Shown: one piece after another, positions 14,035-16,161 of the stretch
How the letters are laid out: every line of letters begins with the position of its first letter
Position numbering within the stretch: position 1 is the stretch's first letter
Source of the DNA: Bacillota bacterium
GTDB taxonomy: Bacteria; Bacillota; Bacilli; Bacillales; Bacillaceae_J
Direction: 5' to 3'
Assembly: GCA_023457235.1 (NCBI GenBank)
Contig: JAEWMK010000154.1
Coordinates: 1-16,161 of the forward strand
Length of the DNA stretch: 16,161 nucleotides
Program-made: the position numbers and the translations under genes
Notes under the pieces: generated by a model
Database searches by the model: none
Told to the model about the DNA's origin: nothing
Seen by the model: only the letters and a program-made list of their open reading frames with translations

Positions 14035-15789
14035 ATGAAAATAAAAAGAAGAGCAATATTTATTATTACCATAATAATGATTATTTTTATGGGCTTGATT
14101 GGAAGGCTGGCGCAAATACAGCTTATTCAAACTGAGTCTTTTTCAAAACACCATGTCAACTTAATACAAGCAAGCATTAAGCAAAGGACGCAATCGATTG
14201 TATTAGATGATGGAAGAGGCCGGTTTATCGATCGAAATGGTGAGGCGATTACAAATGATTATTACCCAAGCCTCGTCCTATTTCCGTTTTTAAAAGGGAT
14301 GGACTGGCCATCGGCAAAAATAGCCCAAATAACTGGAATTCCTGAACAGTATTTATTGGCTGAGGTTAACCAAGCCAAGGCTCCATTTGCTTATGGCGGA
14401 AAGTATCCGCTTAAATTAACGGAAGAACAGCAGAAGCAGATTAATGACTTAAAAATTCCGGGAGTGTTTGCTTTATATCAACAGGTTAATACGAATCAAA
14501 TCGTGGCAGAGCACTTAATCGGTTTGGTTCGCCAAAACAAAGAATTGATCGAAAAAAGGTATAAAGAAAAATTAGAGATTGGTCTTGTTTCGACAGACAC
14601 AGAGATCGGTATAACTGGACTTGAGCGGGCTTTCGATGAATTTCTCCTTCCAGAAGGTGAATCGAAGCTGTTGTACCATGTTGATCAGTTAGGAGGCCCT
14701 TTATTCGGGCTTGAGGTTAAATATACAGCACCGGCTAACCCATATTACCCGACATCGATAAAAACTACATTAAACAAACCACTTCAAATTATTGCAGAAC
14801 AAGCGATTGATGATCTGGGAATGAAAAAGGGCGGATTAGTATTACTAGATGTTGAAACGAGTGATGTTTTAGCTATTGTCAGCAGGCCCCAAATGAACGA
14901 AGAAAATCCATTTGCAGATGCTGGTGGAGTTAACGAAATGATACAGCCACAAATACCTGGTTCTGTCTTTAAAATCGTAACAGCTGCTGCCGTATTAGGA
15001 AATAATGTGAAGGTCCGGGGAAGAATGTTTAATTGTGATTTGAATTTATACGGTGAAGCCCGCAACGATCGTGAACTGGGACCGCTTAATTTTGAGGACA
15101 GCTTTGCAAAAAGCTGTAATTATACATTTGCCAAGTTAGCTGAGGAAATCATCGTTCGTAATCCTACGTATATGGAGGATTATGCCGAGAAACTTGGCCT
15201 TATTGGCCGGGTCGGTTGGCATGGGGATGTTTTTCATTTTAATCGCTTCATGCAATTTCCAGAAGAGCGTGTAGGCCGAGTATGGGGGGATGAAAAAGAT
15301 AAAAATGTAAAGAAGGCTGTCAATCAAACAGCGATCGGGCAAAAGGAAGTTCGGGTAAGTCCTTTGGCTGTTGCTAATATGATGGCTACAATTGCCAGAG
15401 GAGGACAAAAGAAACAAGTAAGGGCGGTATCTGAAGTTCAGTATAAAAATGGAACTACATTATTTGCTTTTCCGAAACAAACCCTTGAGGGGGAGGGGCT
15501 TTCTTCCTACACGTCTGAGCAGCTCCAAAACCTGCTAAAAGGTGTTGTTCAATCCGGCACAGGGGAGCGTTTTAAAGCTTTGCCATACACCATTGCAGGT
15601 AAATCCGGAACAGCTGAAACGGGACGAAATGGGTTAGTTAACAAATGGTTTGCAGCCTATTTTCCGATTGAACAACCCAAATATGCATTAGTAGTTGTCG
15701 ATTTGGATGTAAAAGAATCAGAAGCGAAAACAAATGACATAGTCGAAATAGTTATAAAAAAACTATATGAATGGGATACAAAAAAGTGA
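14035..15789 (+). CDS. pbpI: class B penicillin-binding protein PbpI (YrrR-like)
   Basis: Membrane-anchored peptidoglycan DD-transpeptidase, 584 residues from the chosen start, which agrees with the length I recall for B. subtilis PbpI; that protein is made early in sporulation. One N-terminal membrane helix (about 6–27), a PBP-dimer domain, then the transpeptidase domain. Active-site motifs are intact: SVFK (S310–K313), SCN (360–362) and KSGT (523–526). ATG 14035 (MKIKRR) is preferred over ATG 14014, because GAGGTG at 14022–14027 lies 7 bases before 14035 and inside the longer version. That ribosome binding site is buried in the greA terminator stem. yrrS follows, as in B. subtilis. Confidence 0.94.
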   Translation: MKIKRRAIFIITIIMIIFMGLIGRLAQIQLIQTESFSKHHVNLIQASIKQRTQSIVLDDGRGRFIDRNGEAITNDYYPSLVLFPFLKGMDWPSAKIAQITGIPEQYLLAEVNQAKAPFAYGGKYPLKLTEEQQKQINDLKIPGVFALYQQVNTNQIVAEHLIGLVRQNKELIEKRYKEKLEIGLVSTDTEIGITGLERAFDEFLLPEGESKLLYHVDQLGGPLFGLEVKYTAPANPYYPTSIKTTLNKPLQIIAEQAIDDLGMKKGGLVLLDVETSDVLAIVSRPQMNEENPFADAGGVNEMIQPQIPGSVFKIVTAAAVLGNNVKVRGRMFNCDLNLYGEARNDRELGPLNFEDSFAKSCNYTFAKLAEEIIVRNPTYMEDYAEKLGLIGRVGWHGDVFHFNRFMQFPEERVGRVWGDEKDKNVKKAVNQTAIGQKEVRVSPLAVANMMATIARGGQKKQVRAVSEVQYKNGTTLFAFPKQTLEGEGLSSYTSEQLQNLLKGVVQSGTGERFKALPYTIAGKSGTAETGRNGLVNKWFAAYFPIEQPKYALVVVDLDVKESEAKTNDIVEIVIKKLYEWDTKK

Positions 15790-15796
15790 AATTACT

Positions 15797-15824
15797 TTTA
15801 GGCTATCCAAAATAATGGTAGAAT
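15797..15824 (+). promoter_or_regulatory. possible promoter for yrrS
   Basis: A -10-like TAGAAT at 15819–15824 with a poor -35 (TTTAGG, 15797–15802, 16-base spacing). It lies in the 76-base gap between pbpI and yrrS. Weak evidence. Confidence 0.3.
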
Positions 15825-15865
15825 ACGAGGTGATATACATTTGACTTAAAAGTGGGGGACAAAAT

Positions 15866-16161
15866 ATGAAATACGATTTCAAGGATTTATATGAAGGCCC
15901 GCGTTTTCAAAACAGGGCAAAAAAACGAAAGATTAAATTAATCATGACTGGTATTGTTGCTATTATCGGAATTGTTCTGATCATCGGCATCATTAATATT
16001 TTTTCCGGGGATTCTGAACAGGCGAATGTAGCACAGGAAGAGCCAAATGAAACAGAACAAGCTGTAGATGACACTGACGAAGAAATTGCTGATGACGTCG
16101 GGACAGGTGACGAAACTCTAACTGTAGACAATAATGAAGCAACCGAAAATGAAACTATAAC
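15866..16161 (+). CDS. yrrS: DUF1510 membrane protein (YrrS-like), 5' part
   Basis: Only the first 98 codons are in the window. It begins MKYDFKDLYEGPRFQNRAKK, then a basic stretch and one membrane helix (about residues 25–46, LIMTGIVAIIGIVLIIGIIN), followed by a strongly acidic, Glu/Asp/Thr-rich low-complexity segment predicted to be outside the cell. The N-terminal RFQNRAKKRK pattern, the single helix and the position after pbpI match the YrrS family (DUF1510), of unknown molecular function. A GTGGGGGA ribosome binding site at 15852–15859 lies 6 bases before the ATG. The remaining part, including the DUF1510 domain, is beyond the right edge. Confidence 0.8.
   Translation, partial: MKYDFKDLYEGPRFQNRAKKRKIKLIMTGIVAIIGIVLIIGIINIFSGDSEQANVAQEEPNETEQAVDDTDEEIADDVGTGDETLTVDNNEATENETI

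Overview
The window is a low-GC Bacillaceae chromosomal segment with a largely housekeeping gene content, all genes on the + strand. Gene order matches, as far as I recall it, the Bacillus subtilis recD2(yrrC)–yrrD–yrrI–alaS–yrzL–ruvX(yrrK)–yrzB–mltG(yrrL)–trmR(yrrM)–trhP1(yrrN)–trhP2(yrrO)–udk–greA–pbpI(yrrR)–yrrS region. The short dispersed intergenic repeats are of the kind seen in Bacillus-like genera (Bacillus, Neobacillus, Mesobacillus); I cannot name the species.

Layout. 1–2684: the 3' part of recD2 (cut by the window edge), a PRC-barrel protein (yrrD), a 63-residue zinc-ribbon-like protein and a 45-residue DUF3918-like protein, closed by a strong terminator. 2751–3833: an AI-2E/PerM-family membrane protein (yrrI). 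3834–4496: a 663-base non-coding region with a sigma-A-like promoter, an alanine T-box leader (specifier GCT, T-box sequence, terminator) and three repeat elements; one repeat lies inside the T-box leader and another between the T-box terminator and the alaS ribosome binding site. 4497–8216: alaS, ireB/reoM (yrzL), ruvX and a DUF1292 gene (yrzB) broken by an in-frame TAA. 8345–12754: mltG, then the tRNA wobble-uridine genes trmR, trhP1 and trhP2, with one repeat before trmR and a 26-bp perfect palindrome between trhP1 and trhP2. 12754–16161: udk, greA, the penicillin-binding protein gene pbpI and the start of yrrS (cut by the right edge).

How the genes work together. alaS is controlled by uncharged tRNA-Ala through the T-box. 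TrhP1/TrhP2 hydroxylate U34 of certain tRNAs and TrmR methylates the product to 5-methoxyuridine. MltG, PbpI and IreB/ReoM all bear on peptidoglycan synthesis. RecD2 and RuvX act on nucleic acids (DNA repair; Holliday junction or rRNA processing), Udk salvages uridine and GreA rescues stalled RNA polymerase.

I do not see a new defence, mobile or biosynthetic system. The most noteworthy points are the nonsense codon in the conserved yrzB frame, the repeat inside the alaS T-box with a compensatory base-pair change between its two copies, the REP-like palindrome separating trhP1 from trhP2, and the greA terminator that contains the pbpI ribosome binding site.
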